From Corynebacterium sp. ACRQK (lineage in GTDB: Bacteria > Actinomycetota > Actinomycetes > Mycobacteriales > Mycobacteriaceae), in NCBI RefSeq assembly GCF_022345965.1, contig NZ_JAKRMU010000001.1:546844-610843 (forward strand): a stretch of 64,000 nt of DNA, read 5' to 3'. Shown here piece by piece: positions 27,819 to 37,153 of the stretch. Under the pieces are notes generated by a model. The model saw only the letters and a list, made by a program, of their open reading frames with translations. It did no database searches and was not told the origin of the DNA. The first letter of the stretch is position 1, and the number at the start of each line of letters is the position of its first letter. The position numbers were made by a program, and so were the translations under genes.

Positions 27819-28988
27819 CTACGCCAGGATCTGGCGGCCCATCACCATGCGGCAGATCTGGTTGGTGCCCTCGTAGATCTGGGTGATCTTGGCATCGCGC
27901 ATCATGCGCTCCAGCGGGAAGTCGCGGGTAAAGCCGTAGCCGCCGAGTAGCTGAACCGCGTCCACCGTGACCTCCATAGCGATGTCGGAGGCGAAGGCCT
28001 TGGAGCCTGCCGCCATGAGGCCCAACTTGGCACCATCCTCAGCCACGCCACGCTCCGCGTTGGAAGCCGCAGTGTAGATCATCAGGCGGGCTGCGTCGAT
28101 CTTCATCTTCATGTCAGCCAGCATGAACTGGGTGTTCTGGAAGTCGGCGATAGCCTTGCCGAACTGCTTGCGCTCCTTCACATACGCAACAGCCTGGTCG
28201 AACGCACCCTGGGCAATGCCCAGCGCCTGCGCGCCGATGGTCGGGCGAGTGTGGTCTAGGGTCTGCAGAGCAGTCTTGAAGCCGGTGCCTTCCTCGCCGA
28301 TCATGCGGGAAGCCGGAACGCGGCAATCCTCGAACAGCAGCTCGGCCGTGGGGGAACCCTTGATGCCCAGTTTGTGCTCGTAACCGGAAACGCTGAAGCC
28401 CGCGTCGTCCTTGTTCACCATGAACGCAGAGATGCCGCGTGCGCCAGCCTCCGGATCGGTCACGGCCATCACGGTATACCAGGTGGACTTACCACCGTTG
28501 GTGATGAAGCACTTGGAGCCGTTGATAACCCACTCGTCGCCGTCACGGACTGCGCGGGTCTTCATCGCGCCGGCGTCAGAACCAGCCTCGCGCTCCGTGA
28601 GCGCGTAGGAAGCCATCGCACCGTTTGCAATATCCGGCAGTACTTCCTTCTTCAGCTCCTCGGAGCCCTGCAGGATCAGGCCCATGGTGCCCAGCTTGTT
28701 CACGGCCGGGATGAGGGAGGAAGAACCACATACGCGGGCAACTTCTTCGATGACGATGACTGCGGCGAGGGAGTCGCCGCCCTGGCCGCCGTACTCCTCC
28801 GGAACGTGGATGGCGTTGAAGCCCGCGGCGTTCAGGGCCTCCAGAGCCTCCTGTGGAAAGCGCTCTTCTTCGTCAACGTCCTTGGCGTGCGGAGCGATCT
28901 GCTGCTCAGCCAGGTCGCGGATGGCCTCGCGCAGTGCGAGGTACTCGTCGGGCAGACGGAATGGTTCGAAATCAGGGTTGAAGCCCAT
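27819..28988 (-). CDS. Acyl-CoA dehydrogenase
   Basis: The 389-residue flavoprotein has the acyl-CoA dehydrogenase layout: a helical N-terminal domain, the signature YALTEREAGSDAGAMKTRAV (FAD/substrate contact), the middle beta domain, and a C-terminal helical domain with QLLGGYGFTRDFPLERMMRD and the end AKITQIYEGTNQICRMVMGR, which holds the catalytic Glu. It catalyses FAD-dependent alpha-beta desaturation of acyl-CoA. Chain length or branched-chain preference is not readable. It stands alone, 44 bases from the right IS6 copy. Confidence 0.93.
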   Translation of the reverse strand: MGFNPDFEPFRLPDEYLALREAIRDLAEQQIAPHAKDVDEEERFPQEALEALNAAGFNAIHVPEEYGGQGGDSLAAVIVIEEVARVCGSSSLIPAVNKLGTMGLILQGSEELKKEVLPDIANGAMASYALTEREAGSDAGAMKTRAVRDGDEWVINGSKCFITNGGKSTWYTVMAVTDPEAGARGISAFMVNKDDAGFSVSGYEHKLGIKGSPTAELLFEDCRVPASRMIGEEGTGFKTALQTLDHTRPTIGAQALGIAQGAFDQAVAYVKERKQFGKAIADFQNTQFMLADMKMKIDAARLMIYTAASNAERGVAEDGAKLGLMAAGSKAFASDIAMEVTVDAVQLLGGYGFTRDFPLERMMRDAKITQIYEGTNQICRMVMGRQILA

Positions 28989-29228
28989 GGTTAATTCTTC
29001 GCCTCTCTAGCAGTGAAGTTGAGAACGTTCTTTCCCACCGAGTGTAATGTGCTCCGGCGATTCGGTGATCTGAAAGCGATATTTACATAAAGAACCTTAC
29101 ATACGGCTACGGCCACCCCCTCAGCACTACCCTCCCCGGATACGGCTACATCACTTTCCGCTCACCATTCGGTAACAAAACGCCAATCTCATTGGCCACA
29201 TACATACCTTGTGTTTACAGTGTTATCC

Positions 29229-29957
29229 ATGAAGAGCCTTCGCCGTCGTCCGGTTATCTCCCGATCCCGCGCTCCCCGCTCCGCCCTGGCCGCGGGTGCA
29301 GCCGCCCTGCTACTTGCCGGTGGTTCACTCACCCTGACCGCCTGCGACGACGAGGAGACCACCCCCTCCAACGCAGCGTCTACCCAGGAATCCGCAGACG
29401 AAAGCTCTGCCCAGTCCCTCACTGATCACAGCACTGCCAGCACCGGCGCAGCCAACAGTAAGGCCGAAGACGGCTCCGTGGGCAAGGGCGGCATGTGTGC
29501 CACCAATGATCTAGAGATCACCACCGCCGACTCGCAGGGCGCAGCCGGCTCCACGCTAGTCAACGTCGTCTTTAAGAACACTTCCTCCAAGCCGTGCTCG
29601 ATGCGTGGCTTCCCGGGCGTATCCATGGTCGCAAACCACAACGGCACCCAGCTGGGCAAGCCCGCGCAGCGGGAGAAGGACGTGCCCAGCAAGGACGTAA
29701 AACTCGACCCCGGCGCATCGGCCATCGCGCCCGTAAAGATCACTCAGGTCGGCGCCCTGGATCCCCAGGAGTGCAAGCCCCAGGATGCTGACGGCCTGCG
29801 CGTCTACCCACCGGAGCAGACCAAGGCCGCCTATGTGCCGATGAAGAACCTGGAGGGTTGTTCCGGGGAAGTCGAGTACCTGTCAGTGCAGCCCATCAGC
29901 ATGGGCGACCAAAGCGGCCAGACCGGCACCCGTCAAGGCGACCAAGCCGGCGAGTAG
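29229..29957 (+). CDS. DUF4232-domain lipoprotein
   Basis: Starting at the ATG at 29229 (MKSLRRRPVISRSR), the 242-residue product has a signal peptide ending in a lipobox-like LTLTAC, an acidic Ser/Thr-rich linker of about 60 residues, then a DUF4232 fold (GGMCATNDLEITTADSQGA, FKNTSSKPCSMRGFPGVSMV). Paired Cys suggest a disulfide. DUF4232 proteins are secreted actinobacterial proteins of unknown function. Confidence 0.82.
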   Translation: MKSLRRRPVISRSRAPRSALAAGAAALLLAGGSLTLTACDDEETTPSNAASTQESADESSAQSLTDHSTASTGAANSKAEDGSVGKGGMCATNDLEITTADSQGAAGSTLVNVVFKNTSSKPCSMRGFPGVSMVANHNGTQLGKPAQREKDVPSKDVKLDPGASAIAPVKITQVGALDPQECKPQDADGLRVYPPEQTKAAYVPMKNLEGCSGEVEYLSVQPISMGDQSGQTGTRQGDQAGE

Positions 29958-29986
29958 CGCCGCCCACAAGCCCACGCCCGCCCACC

Positions 29987-31792
29987 GTGCCTTCCCCTCA
30001 CAGCTCTTCCCGCACCGCACCCCGCCGGTTCACCGCATGGCTGGCTGCGGTGGCTTTGCTCTCCCTCCTCGTCCGCGGCTTCCAGCTGAGCCAGCGCACG
30101 TTCTACTGGGATGATTTCCTCATCCCCGCCACCTTCAGCGGCGGTTCCCTCGGCGACTATTTCGCCAGTTACGATGGGCATCTCATGCCCGCCTCCGCAC
30201 TCGTGCAGGTACTGGCCCATCGAATTGCGCCGCTCAGTTGGTGGCTCCCCGCCACTGTGCTGATGCTGCTCAGCGCCCTCGCCGCGGCGCTCTGGGCGAA
30301 GGTATGCGTGCAACTCATCGGCCGCAGCCTCGCTACTCTGGGGCTTTACACAGCACTTCTTTTTAGTCCTTTCCTCATGGACGCCGCCGGTTGGTGGTCC
30401 GCAGGTATCAACGCCCTGGCTTGGCAGATCGGCATGGCGGGATTCATGGTCTGCCTGCTCTCCGCGCGCCGAGCACTCCCCCGCTACTCCTTGTTCGCCA
30501 CCGGGTTTCTGCTTTTAGCCCTGCTGTTCACGGAGAAAGCCCTCACGATCGGCCCGGCCGCCGTCGCCCTCGCTGTGCTGGCAGGCATGGCCCGGCGCGA
30601 CATCGCCCGCTTCTTCGCTGCGCCCGGTGCGCTCTTCGTGGTCTGGTCGCTGCTCTTCTTCACCCTCTCACCCCTGCCGCACGAGGAGGCGAATAGCCAG
30701 TCGCTGTGGTCGGCGCTGCCCAATAGCCTGTTCACCACCGTGATCCCCGGCGCGCTGGGTGGCCCGTTGTCGTGGGATCGTTGGTCGCCCTCCAGCACTT
30801 TCGCCACCGCTCCGACGTGGTGGAGTGTCGCCAGCGCTATCCTGCTGCTCGTCCTCGCCGCTTTTTGGCTGCGCCGCGATACTCGCCACCGTCTTCTCGG
30901 CCTGTTCCTGGTGCTCGGCTACCTGGCCGCCATCTACATGCTGCTGGGCCGCGCCCGTAACAGCACCGGCACCTCTGGTCTGCTGCTTTCCTCTATGCAC
31001 TACTTCGCGGACTGGTTCACTTTCGCCGTGCTGGTTGTGGGTTGTTGCGCCCTTTCTTATGGACGCCCCCACGTCGCCAACCGCCCCACCTCCAGCTTCG
31101 CGGCCGCGCGCTCCCGCTGGGTTGGGGTGGGCGCGATTCTCAGTGCTGTGGCCATCAGCCTCGCCTCTACCTACACCTGGGTGGGCACGTGGAGCAATGA
31201 CCGGACCGCCGACTACCTGGCCAACCTGCGCGCCTCCACGGGGTTGGACGGCTCGGGGGAACCTCCGCAACTGTTGGATCAGCCGGTTCCTCTGGACATC
31301 CTCACCCCGGTGGTGCACCCGTACGACCGCGTCGCCACGCTGACGGGTCAGCCGGCGGTAACGCAGGTAGACGAGCCGCCACGGATCATCGACGAGTCGG
31401 GGAAGATTGCGGAAGCGGAGGTGGTGGCGTCCGCAACAAGCACCGCAGGTAAAGAACCCGAATGCGGGGTGCGCATCGCCGCGGGGCGCTCCCAGGCCAT
31501 CCTGCTGGATAACGCTCTGCCGTTCGGGGATTGGACGTGGCAGCTGAACGCGACGGCAAGCACGGATATGACGCTGACCATCACCACGCCCAACGGGTTG
31601 GAGGATGCCAAGGAAACGAAGAGTCGCGCGGTCGATGTGCCCGTTGGTACGGAGCTAAAGCCCCGTTGGGTGCGAGTTTCCGGTGGCGGCGGAATCCTGT
31701 TGGTGCGGGCAGAAGCGGATTCCGGTGCATCTGACGAATCCGTATGTATCGGGGCGGGCGGGATCGGTCCGCTCGTGGCGAAGGAAAGCTAA
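29987..31792 (+). CDS. Polytopic GT-C-like membrane protein
   Basis: The GTG at 29987 gives 601 residues. About ten hydrophobic helices occupy the first 430 residues, then an extracellular C-terminal domain of about 170 residues. The first loop holds FYWDDFLIPATFSG; an acidic Asp-Asp pair there is the hallmark of GT-C glycosyltransferases that use lipid-linked sugars. It could be a mannosyl- or arabinosyltransferase-like enzyme of the cell envelope, but the family is not certain. The upstream frame to 29858 overlaps the lipoprotein gene and is a less likely start. Confidence 0.65.
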   Translation: MPSPHSSSRTAPRRFTAWLAAVALLSLLVRGFQLSQRTFYWDDFLIPATFSGGSLGDYFASYDGHLMPASALVQVLAHRIAPLSWWLPATVLMLLSALAAALWAKVCVQLIGRSLATLGLYTALLFSPFLMDAAGWWSAGINALAWQIGMAGFMVCLLSARRALPRYSLFATGFLLLALLFTEKALTIGPAAVALAVLAGMARRDIARFFAAPGALFVVWSLLFFTLSPLPHEEANSQSLWSALPNSLFTTVIPGALGGPLSWDRWSPSSTFATAPTWWSVASAILLLVLAAFWLRRDTRHRLLGLFLVLGYLAAIYMLLGRARNSTGTSGLLLSSMHYFADWFTFAVLVVGCCALSYGRPHVANRPTSSFAAARSRWVGVGAILSAVAISLASTYTWVGTWSNDRTADYLANLRASTGLDGSGEPPQLLDQPVPLDILTPVVHPYDRVATLTGQPAVTQVDEPPRIIDESGKIAEAEVVASATSTAGKEPECGVRIAAGRSQAILLDNALPFGDWTWQLNATASTDMTLTITTPNGLEDAKETKSRAVDVPVGTELKPRWVRVSGGGGILLVRAEADSGASDESVCIGAGGIGPLVAKES

Positions 31793-31872
31793 AGCTGGAA
31801 TAGTGCATCTTTCCGTACCGTTGAAGATAGCTAGGAACGAACCAAAACGCACTTCTAGGAGGCACTGACAAG

Positions 31873-32598
31873 ATGTCGACCCAGAAACCCCAACACGCAC
31901 GGAACGCACAGAACGTCATGATCCTCGGAGGCCACGGCAAGGTGGCGCTGTTGGCGTCTCCAAAGCTCGTAGAGGCCGGCCATACCGTCACTTCCGTGGT
32001 GCGCAACCCCGATCACGTGGCGGACGTGGAGGCTACCGGCGCGAAGGCCGTTGTGCAGGACATCGAGCAGCTGGATGTGGCTGGCTTCGAGAAGCTTTTC
32101 GCCGATCAGGATGTGATTGTCTGGTCCGCGGGTGTAGGCGGTGGCGACGATGAGCGCACCCTCCGTGTGGACCGCGATGCGGCGATCCGCTCCATCGACG
32201 GTGCCGGAACCAAGCGCTTCGTCATGGTCAGCTACTTCAACTCCCGCGCCGACCACGGCGTGCCGGAAGACCACTCGATGTTCACCTACTGCGAGGCGAA
32301 GGCTGCCGCGGACGACCACCTGCGCGCTTCTTCGACCCAGTGGACGATCGTCGGCCCGTCCGCGCTGACGATGGACGAGCCAACCGCTAAGATCGAAACA
32401 CGTTCCCCGAAGGCTGATGGCACCGCCAACGGCGACGACGGGCTGCAGGCCAGCCAGGTCTCCCGCGCCGACGTGGCCGCCGTCATCACTGAGGTTGTGG
32501 ATCGCCCGAACCTGGTCGGCCACTTCATCGAGTTCAACAAGGGCGACACCCCCATCACCGAGGCGCTCGACGCACACGCCGAGAACCAATCGGCTTAA
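31873..32598 (+). CDS. NAD(P)-binding atypical SDR-family protein
   Basis: The 241-residue protein has a Rossmann motif variant near the N-terminus (VMILGGHGKVALLASPKLVE), acidic strand ends, and SYFNSRADHGVPEDH and FTYCEAKAAADDHLRAS, with a Tyr-x-x-x-Lys-like arrangement. This pattern fits the NmrA/YwnB-like atypical short-chain dehydrogenases. A GGAGG-type site (AGGAGGCACTGAC) precedes the ATG. It is 15 bases upstream of the DUF808 gene and likely co-transcribed. Substrate unknown. Confidence 0.82.
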   Translation: MSTQKPQHARNAQNVMILGGHGKVALLASPKLVEAGHTVTSVVRNPDHVADVEATGAKAVVQDIEQLDVAGFEKLFADQDVIVWSAGVGGGDDERTLRVDRDAAIRSIDGAGTKRFVMVSYFNSRADHGVPEDHSMFTYCEAKAAADDHLRASSTQWTIVGPSALTMDEPTAKIETRSPKADGTANGDDGLQASQVSRADVAAVITEVVDRPNLVGHFIEFNKGDTPITEALDAHAENQSA

Positions 32599-32613
32599 GA
32601 GAAAGAGAATTTC

Positions 32614-33549
32614 ATGGCAGCTGGCCTTGCGGCACTACTAGACGACATTGCGCTTATCGCTAAGAAGGCCGCGGCCACGACGGATGACGTCGCTGCCATT
32701 GCCGGGCGTACCTCGACGAAGGCGGCTGGGGTTGTTATTGATGACGCCGCTGTCACCCCGAAGTTCGTCGCTGGGGTATCCCCGGCGCGCGAGCTGCCGA
32801 TCATTTGGAAGATCACCAAAGGCAGCCTCGTCAACAAGCTGATCATTATCCTGCCGATCATCTTGCTACTGAGTTGGCTGCTGCCCGGCGCGCTGACTCC
32901 CCTGTTGATGCTCGGCGGATTCTATCTTTCTTTCGAAGGCGCCGAGAAAGTCCTGGAGAAGGTCGGCCTGGGCGGCCACGGTGAGGGTGAATCAGACGAT
33001 GGCGATGAGGAGAAAGACCAGTCCGAGAGCGCACTGGTGCGCGGGGCAATCTTCACCGACCTGATTCTTTCGGCGGAGATCATGGTGATTTCCCTGAACG
33101 AGGTTTCCGACCAGCCACTTTTGACCCGCGCCCTGGTGCTGATTCTGGTCGGCCTCATGGTCACTTTCGCCGTCTACGGCGTGGTGGGCGTGCTGATCAA
33201 GATCGATGACATTGGCCTGGCTATCGCCCACAAGCAGGGAGCCAGCGAGGGGATGAAGAAGTTTGGCCTGTTCCTGGTCAAAGGAATGCCGAAACTGCTG
33301 ACCGCCATCGGCATCATCGGCACCCTGGCCATGCTGTGGGTCGGTGGACATATCCTGCTGGTTGGCTTCGATGAGCTGGGGCTGCACTGGCCGTACCAGG
33401 CGGTGCACCACGTGGTGGAGAACTTTGAGCACCTCGGGGGCGCGGTAACCTGGCTGATGGAGACCGGTTTCAGCTTGCTGTTCGGCCTGCTAGTCGGCGC
33501 ACTCATCGCCGTGGTGGTCGGCGGGGTAAAGAAACTGCGTGCCCGCTAG
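32614..33549 (+). CDS. DUF808-family membrane protein (YedI-like)
   Basis: The 311-residue protein begins with the DUF808 signature (MAAGLAALLDDIALIAKKAA then AGRTSTKAAGVVIDDAAV) and has about six hydrophobic segments separated by an acidic loop (GEGESDDGDEEKDQSE). The family is broadly distributed and uncharacterised. An AGAAAGAGA-type weak ribosome site precedes the ATG. Confidence 0.9.
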   Translation: MAAGLAALLDDIALIAKKAAATTDDVAAIAGRTSTKAAGVVIDDAAVTPKFVAGVSPARELPIIWKITKGSLVNKLIIILPIILLLSWLLPGALTPLLMLGGFYLSFEGAEKVLEKVGLGGHGEGESDDGDEEKDQSESALVRGAIFTDLILSAEIMVISLNEVSDQPLLTRALVLILVGLMVTFAVYGVVGVLIKIDDIGLAIAHKQGASEGMKKFGLFLVKGMPKLLTAIGIIGTLAMLWVGGHILLVGFDELGLHWPYQAVHHVVENFEHLGGAVTWLMETGFSLLFGLLVGALIAVVVGGVKKLRAR

Positions 33550-33613
33550 GCGCTGCAGGTGCGCTACACATGTAAATACAGAACTCCGCTAGAAGCCTAA
33601 GGAGGCTCACCTC

Positions 33614-34492
33614 TTGTCTGCGAAGGACGTAGCCCTCGTGCTCGAGGGCGGTGGCATGCGCAACAGCTACACCGCCGCCTGTATTGACCAGCTGTTGGAG
33701 CACAATATCGAGTTCGGCTGGGTCGGCGGCATCAGCGCCGGTGCTTCCCATACTGTGAACTTCCTTTCCGGCGATAGGAAACGCGCCCGCGAGTCCTTCG
33801 TGGAATTCGGTGGACACCCAAAGACCGGCGGGTTTAAGTCCCTACTCAAGGGCACCGGCTACTTCAACGCCGAGTACATCTACGAGGCCGCTGGCGCGCC
33901 CGGCAACGATCTGCCCTTCGACTGGGAAACCTTCCAGAGTTCGAACTCCCAGGTGTGCATCGGCGCGACCCGTGCAGACAACGGCGAGTCCGTCTATTGG
34001 CGTCGTGAGGACATCAAGGATCTTCCGGACCTTATGCGCAAGGTCCGCGCCAGCTCCACTCTGCCGGGTATCATGCCCGTACCAACCATCGACGGGGTGG
34101 ACTATGTCGATGGCGCCCTCGGCGACTCCGGTGGCCTGCTCATCGATGCCGCCATCGAGGATGGCTTTGAGAAGTTCCTAGTGCTGCGCACCAAGCCCAA
34201 GGGATACGTCCGCCCCGCGCTACGGAGCCCAAAGCTAGTTAAGTCCCTACTACGCTCTCGCCCGGCCGTAGCTCAGGCAATGATCGACCGGCCGCCGAAG
34301 TACAACCTGGCCTCCGACAAGATCGCGGAGTTAGAGGCCAAGGGCCAGGCGTTGGTGTTCTACCCGGAGAAGATGAACGTCAGCAATACCGAGCGCCGGT
34401 TGGATCGCCTGAAGCAATCCTGGAGCGACGGGTTGGAGCAGACCAAGCGCGAATGGGACACGTGGATGGAGTTTCTGGGCGAGTCTAAATGA
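33614..34492 (+). CDS. Patatin-like phospholipase
   Basis: The start used is a TTG with AGGAGG 9 bases upstream. The 292 residues carry all patatin elements: the oxyanion loop LVLEGGGMRNSY, the nucleophile elbow GISAGASH with catalytic Ser, and the dyad Asp in DGALGDSG. Patatin proteins are serine/aspartate lipid acyl hydrolases. The C-terminal part resembles the bacterial YjjU type. It is convergent and overlaps by 8 bases with the next membrane protein gene. Confidence 0.9.
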   Translation: MSAKDVALVLEGGGMRNSYTAACIDQLLEHNIEFGWVGGISAGASHTVNFLSGDRKRARESFVEFGGHPKTGGFKSLLKGTGYFNAEYIYEAAGAPGNDLPFDWETFQSSNSQVCIGATRADNGESVYWRREDIKDLPDLMRKVRASSTLPGIMPVPTIDGVDYVDGALGDSGGLLIDAAIEDGFEKFLVLRTKPKGYVRPALRSPKLVKSLLRSRPAVAQAMIDRPPKYNLASDKIAELEAKGQALVFYPEKMNVSNTERRLDRLKQSWSDGLEQTKREWDTWMEFLGESK

Positions 34493-35141
34493 TGCTCAGC
34501 AGGCCCAGCACGATGAGCATCGCCGCCACCACGTAGCCCGCCAGCGCCACCATCTGTTCCTTCCTATGGCGTAGTCCGTCAATAAAACGAGCCAGTGCGC
34601 TTTCCGGCTTACGCAGAACAAAGCCCAACGCTAGGCCAGACAGCGCCGGCAGGCTCAGTGCGAGCGTGGCGTAGAGGAATACGGCAAAGTACTTCGCCGC
34701 AGAGCTGATCCCCACGGTGCTCAAGTACGCCAGGCCGGCGAAGAAAGGCGCGGACGTCGCGGATTGGACGATTCCCAAGGCCATTCCCGCGAGGAACGTT
34801 CCCCACGACGCTTTGCGGAGGGGACGGGCCAGGCGATTGATCATGGGGGTGGGATCGCCGCCTCGTAGCGTCAAGAAGGCACTTAGAAGACCCACGGCAA
34901 TGAGGACCAGGCCAAATACCGGTGAGGCCAAGGCGGTCTGCACTGCGTCAGAAATCCCGTTGAACAGAAGCAACACAGCCAGCGACAGCAGGAACACTCC
35001 GAACCAATCCCCCGCCACCAGCACTGCGGCGATGGGCGCGTAGCGGCGCGGCTTCGGGTGCATCACCGCGACAGCGAAAAGCACGCCGATGAGCAGCACG
35101 TTGACGGAATCGGCCAACGCGAAGCTCACGGCGTGCAGCAT
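34485..35141 (-). CDS. Six-helix membrane protein (GAP/Sap-like)
   Basis: From the ATG at 35139-35141 (GAAAGG site upstream) the 218-residue product has six hydrophobic segments and a central basic loop (GGDPTPMINRLARPLRK). The helix pattern resembles GAP/sulfolipid-addressing (Sap) and LysE-like proteins of actinobacteria, some of which move lipids or glycopeptidolipids. The family call is tentative. Confidence 0.6.
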   Translation of the reverse strand: MLHAVSFALADSVNVLLIGVLFAVAVMHPKPRRYAPIAAVLVAGDWFGVFLLSLAVLLLFNGISDAVQTALASPVFGLVLIAVGLLSAFLTLRGGDPTPMINRLARPLRKASWGTFLAGMALGIVQSATSAPFFAGLAYLSTVGISSAAKYFAVFLYATLALSLPALSGLALGFVLRKPESALARFIDGLRHRKEQMVALAGYVVAAMLIVLGLLSII

Positions 35142-35241
35142 GCGGTGAATCCTTTCGGTGGATCCCACAGCACCTGAACGATCTACCTAAACAATTTTGG
35201 GTCAGGGCGCGGGAAGGAGGGGGGTGGAACTCTAGCGAACT

Positions 35242-36435
35242 CTAGCGAACCTTCCGGCCGTGAACAAGGAAGTACACGGCGGCGCTGACGACGACCAACC
35301 CAGCAAGCATCGTGTACATCGCCTGGTAGCTGGTGGCAGAAACGATCATGCCCAGCAGGATCGGGCCAAAGCCCACGCCGACATCCAGCAGCAAGAAGAG
35401 CGTGGAAATGCCCGCGCCCATCTGGTGGGGCTCGACAGCCTTGACGGAGATCGCCTGCGCGGCTGGCATTAGCGAACCGTAGCCCAAGCCTGTCAAGGCA
35501 CCGGCCAAGACCACCATCCAGTCCTGAGTAGAGAACGCGAGGACAACCAGTGCGATGGCGAAGGTAACCAAGCCCAGGTAGATAACGATGTTGTCGCCCT
35601 TCTGGTCCTGAATCTTGCCCAGAACGAAGCGCATAACAAGGGTCACCAGTGCATAGGCCAGGAAGAAGTATTTGGCGCCGGTGACCAGGTCGTTGTCCTC
35701 GGAGTAGCTGTTCAGGTAGGTGATCACACCTGCGTAGCACACACCGACCAGCAGCATAAAGAAGCCGATGGGGGCAACCTTCGGGTGCACGATGGCCGAG
35801 AGGCTAAAGGTCGGCCGATGATGGTGCGCATCCGCCCCCTTGGGCTCTGGGGAACGCACCAGCAAGGACAGCAGGAAGGCCACGATGGACATGCCCACCA
35901 CGACCTGGAACATGGTGGTGTAGCCAACGGAACCCACCAGCCATAGGCCCAGCGCCGGGCCGATCGCGGTGGCCAGCGTGGTACCCAGAGCGAAGTAGCC
36001 GGTGCCCTCCGCGCGGCGTGCATTGGGAATCACGGACTGGGCGACGGCCATCACTGCGGTGCTGGCGAAGGCATACCCGATGCCGTGGATAATGCGCACG
36101 GCGATCAGCAGCCCCAGGGAGTTCGCGGGCATGTAGAAAGCACAGGTCACGATGACCAGCACCAGCGCGGTGAACAGCACTCGCCGCCGCCCCACCGCGT
36201 CCACCAGGAATCCCGAGAATACGCGCGCCCCCGTCGCGCCGATAACGAATGCGCTGGAGGCCAGGCCCGCGCTCGCGTTATTGGCCGCAAACTCCTTGAC
36301 GGCGTAGCCCGCCATGGTCGTCACGAGGACGTAGAAGATCATGAACTGGGCGAAGTTAACTAACCATGCAAAGACAAAAGCCGGTGTGACAACCGGCTCT
36401 TTCGTTGGTGCGGACGTTAGGAACACCTTCTTCAT
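35242..36435 (-). CDS. Major facilitator superfamily transporter
   Basis: The 397-residue protein has 12 predicted helices. The MFS motif between helices 2 and 3 is visible (GARVFSGFLVDAVGRRRVLF), and a second copy follows a central charged loop (EPKGADAHHHRPTF). No specificity motif is evident; multidrug or metabolite export is possible. It is flanked by unrelated genes and has no adjacent regulator. Confidence 0.88.
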   Translation of the reverse strand: MKKVFLTSAPTKEPVVTPAFVFAWLVNFAQFMIFYVLVTTMAGYAVKEFAANNASAGLASSAFVIGATGARVFSGFLVDAVGRRRVLFTALVLVIVTCAFYMPANSLGLLIAVRIIHGIGYAFASTAVMAVAQSVIPNARRAEGTGYFALGTTLATAIGPALGLWLVGSVGYTTMFQVVVGMSIVAFLLSLLVRSPEPKGADAHHHRPTFSLSAIVHPKVAPIGFFMLLVGVCYAGVITYLNSYSEDNDLVTGAKYFFLAYALVTLVMRFVLGKIQDQKGDNIVIYLGLVTFAIALVVLAFSTQDWMVVLAGALTGLGYGSLMPAAQAISVKAVEPHQMGAGISTLFLLLDVGVGFGPILLGMIVSATSYQAMYTMLAGLVVVSAAVYFLVHGRKVR

Positions 36436-36563
36436 TTAATTATTTTTATGTTTTATACCGCGGAGCACGTTACCAAACATCTGCAGCCTCGGTGAGACAG
36501 GGGCCACTTTTCTGTGTTCTTTCTTTGTGACGCCCCTACGCATCCAAGCCCCGCTTGCACTCG

Positions 36564-37067
36564 TCAGGCAAGAACCACGCGCTCCCCCACGCTTGGCCTC
36601 CAATATGCCGCCTCAACTGCGGTGATGGACTTAAACTCTCGCGGCGTGATCTGAGACAGGGCGTCAATATAAGAAGGAACGATATCCCGCGGCAACCTTA
36701 ATCCGACCGTGAGGTGCGGAACCCAGCGCGGGCCGCGACCGTCCGGGTTGAGCGCACTGAGCTCGCGGGCGGCGTTCTCCAGCTCATCCGTGGCTTCGAG
36801 CAGCCACGCCACCGTCTGTTTCTTTCCTGTGCCGAAGACGACCACGCCCCGGCGGCTAAGCTCCGAGGGCACGGCGGATGGCAGGATCTCGCGGGCGCGC
36901 TCCACGACGTGCGGGGCCATGTTCGGGGAGAACGTGACCGTGATGTGCGGCGTCTGCCGCTGGGCCGGGAACCCGCGGGCGGCGAGCTCGTCGAAGATGC
37001 CGCGGACGGTGGCGGCCTGCTCGTCGGGCAGGTTCAGCAGGATGTTCTCAGGGGAATTGACGGACAT
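36564..37067 (-). CDS. 2H phosphoesterase / 2'-5' RNA ligase-like protein
   Basis: The 167-residue protein has the two HxT/S-type motifs of the 2H superfamily: TPHITVTFSPNM (about residue 40) and WVPHLTVGLRLP (about residue 123). The family includes 2'-5' RNA ligases and cyclic phosphodiesterases. It ends in GERVVLA and lacks extra domains. The biological substrate is unknown. Confidence 0.85.
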   Translation of the reverse strand: MSVNSPENILLNLPDEQAATVRGIFDELAARGFPAQRQTPHITVTFSPNMAPHVVERAREILPSAVPSELSRRGVVVFGTGKKQTVAWLLEATDELENAARELSALNPDGRGPRWVPHLTVGLRLPRDIVPSYIDALSQITPREFKSITAVEAAYWRPSVGERVVLA

Positions 37068-37153
37068 TGCTCCCTATCCTAGCTGGCTGCACCGGGAGCG
37101 CCGGCGCATCGCTTGGCGGCGCACAACTCGGCGACGCAGAACCCGGCGGCGCG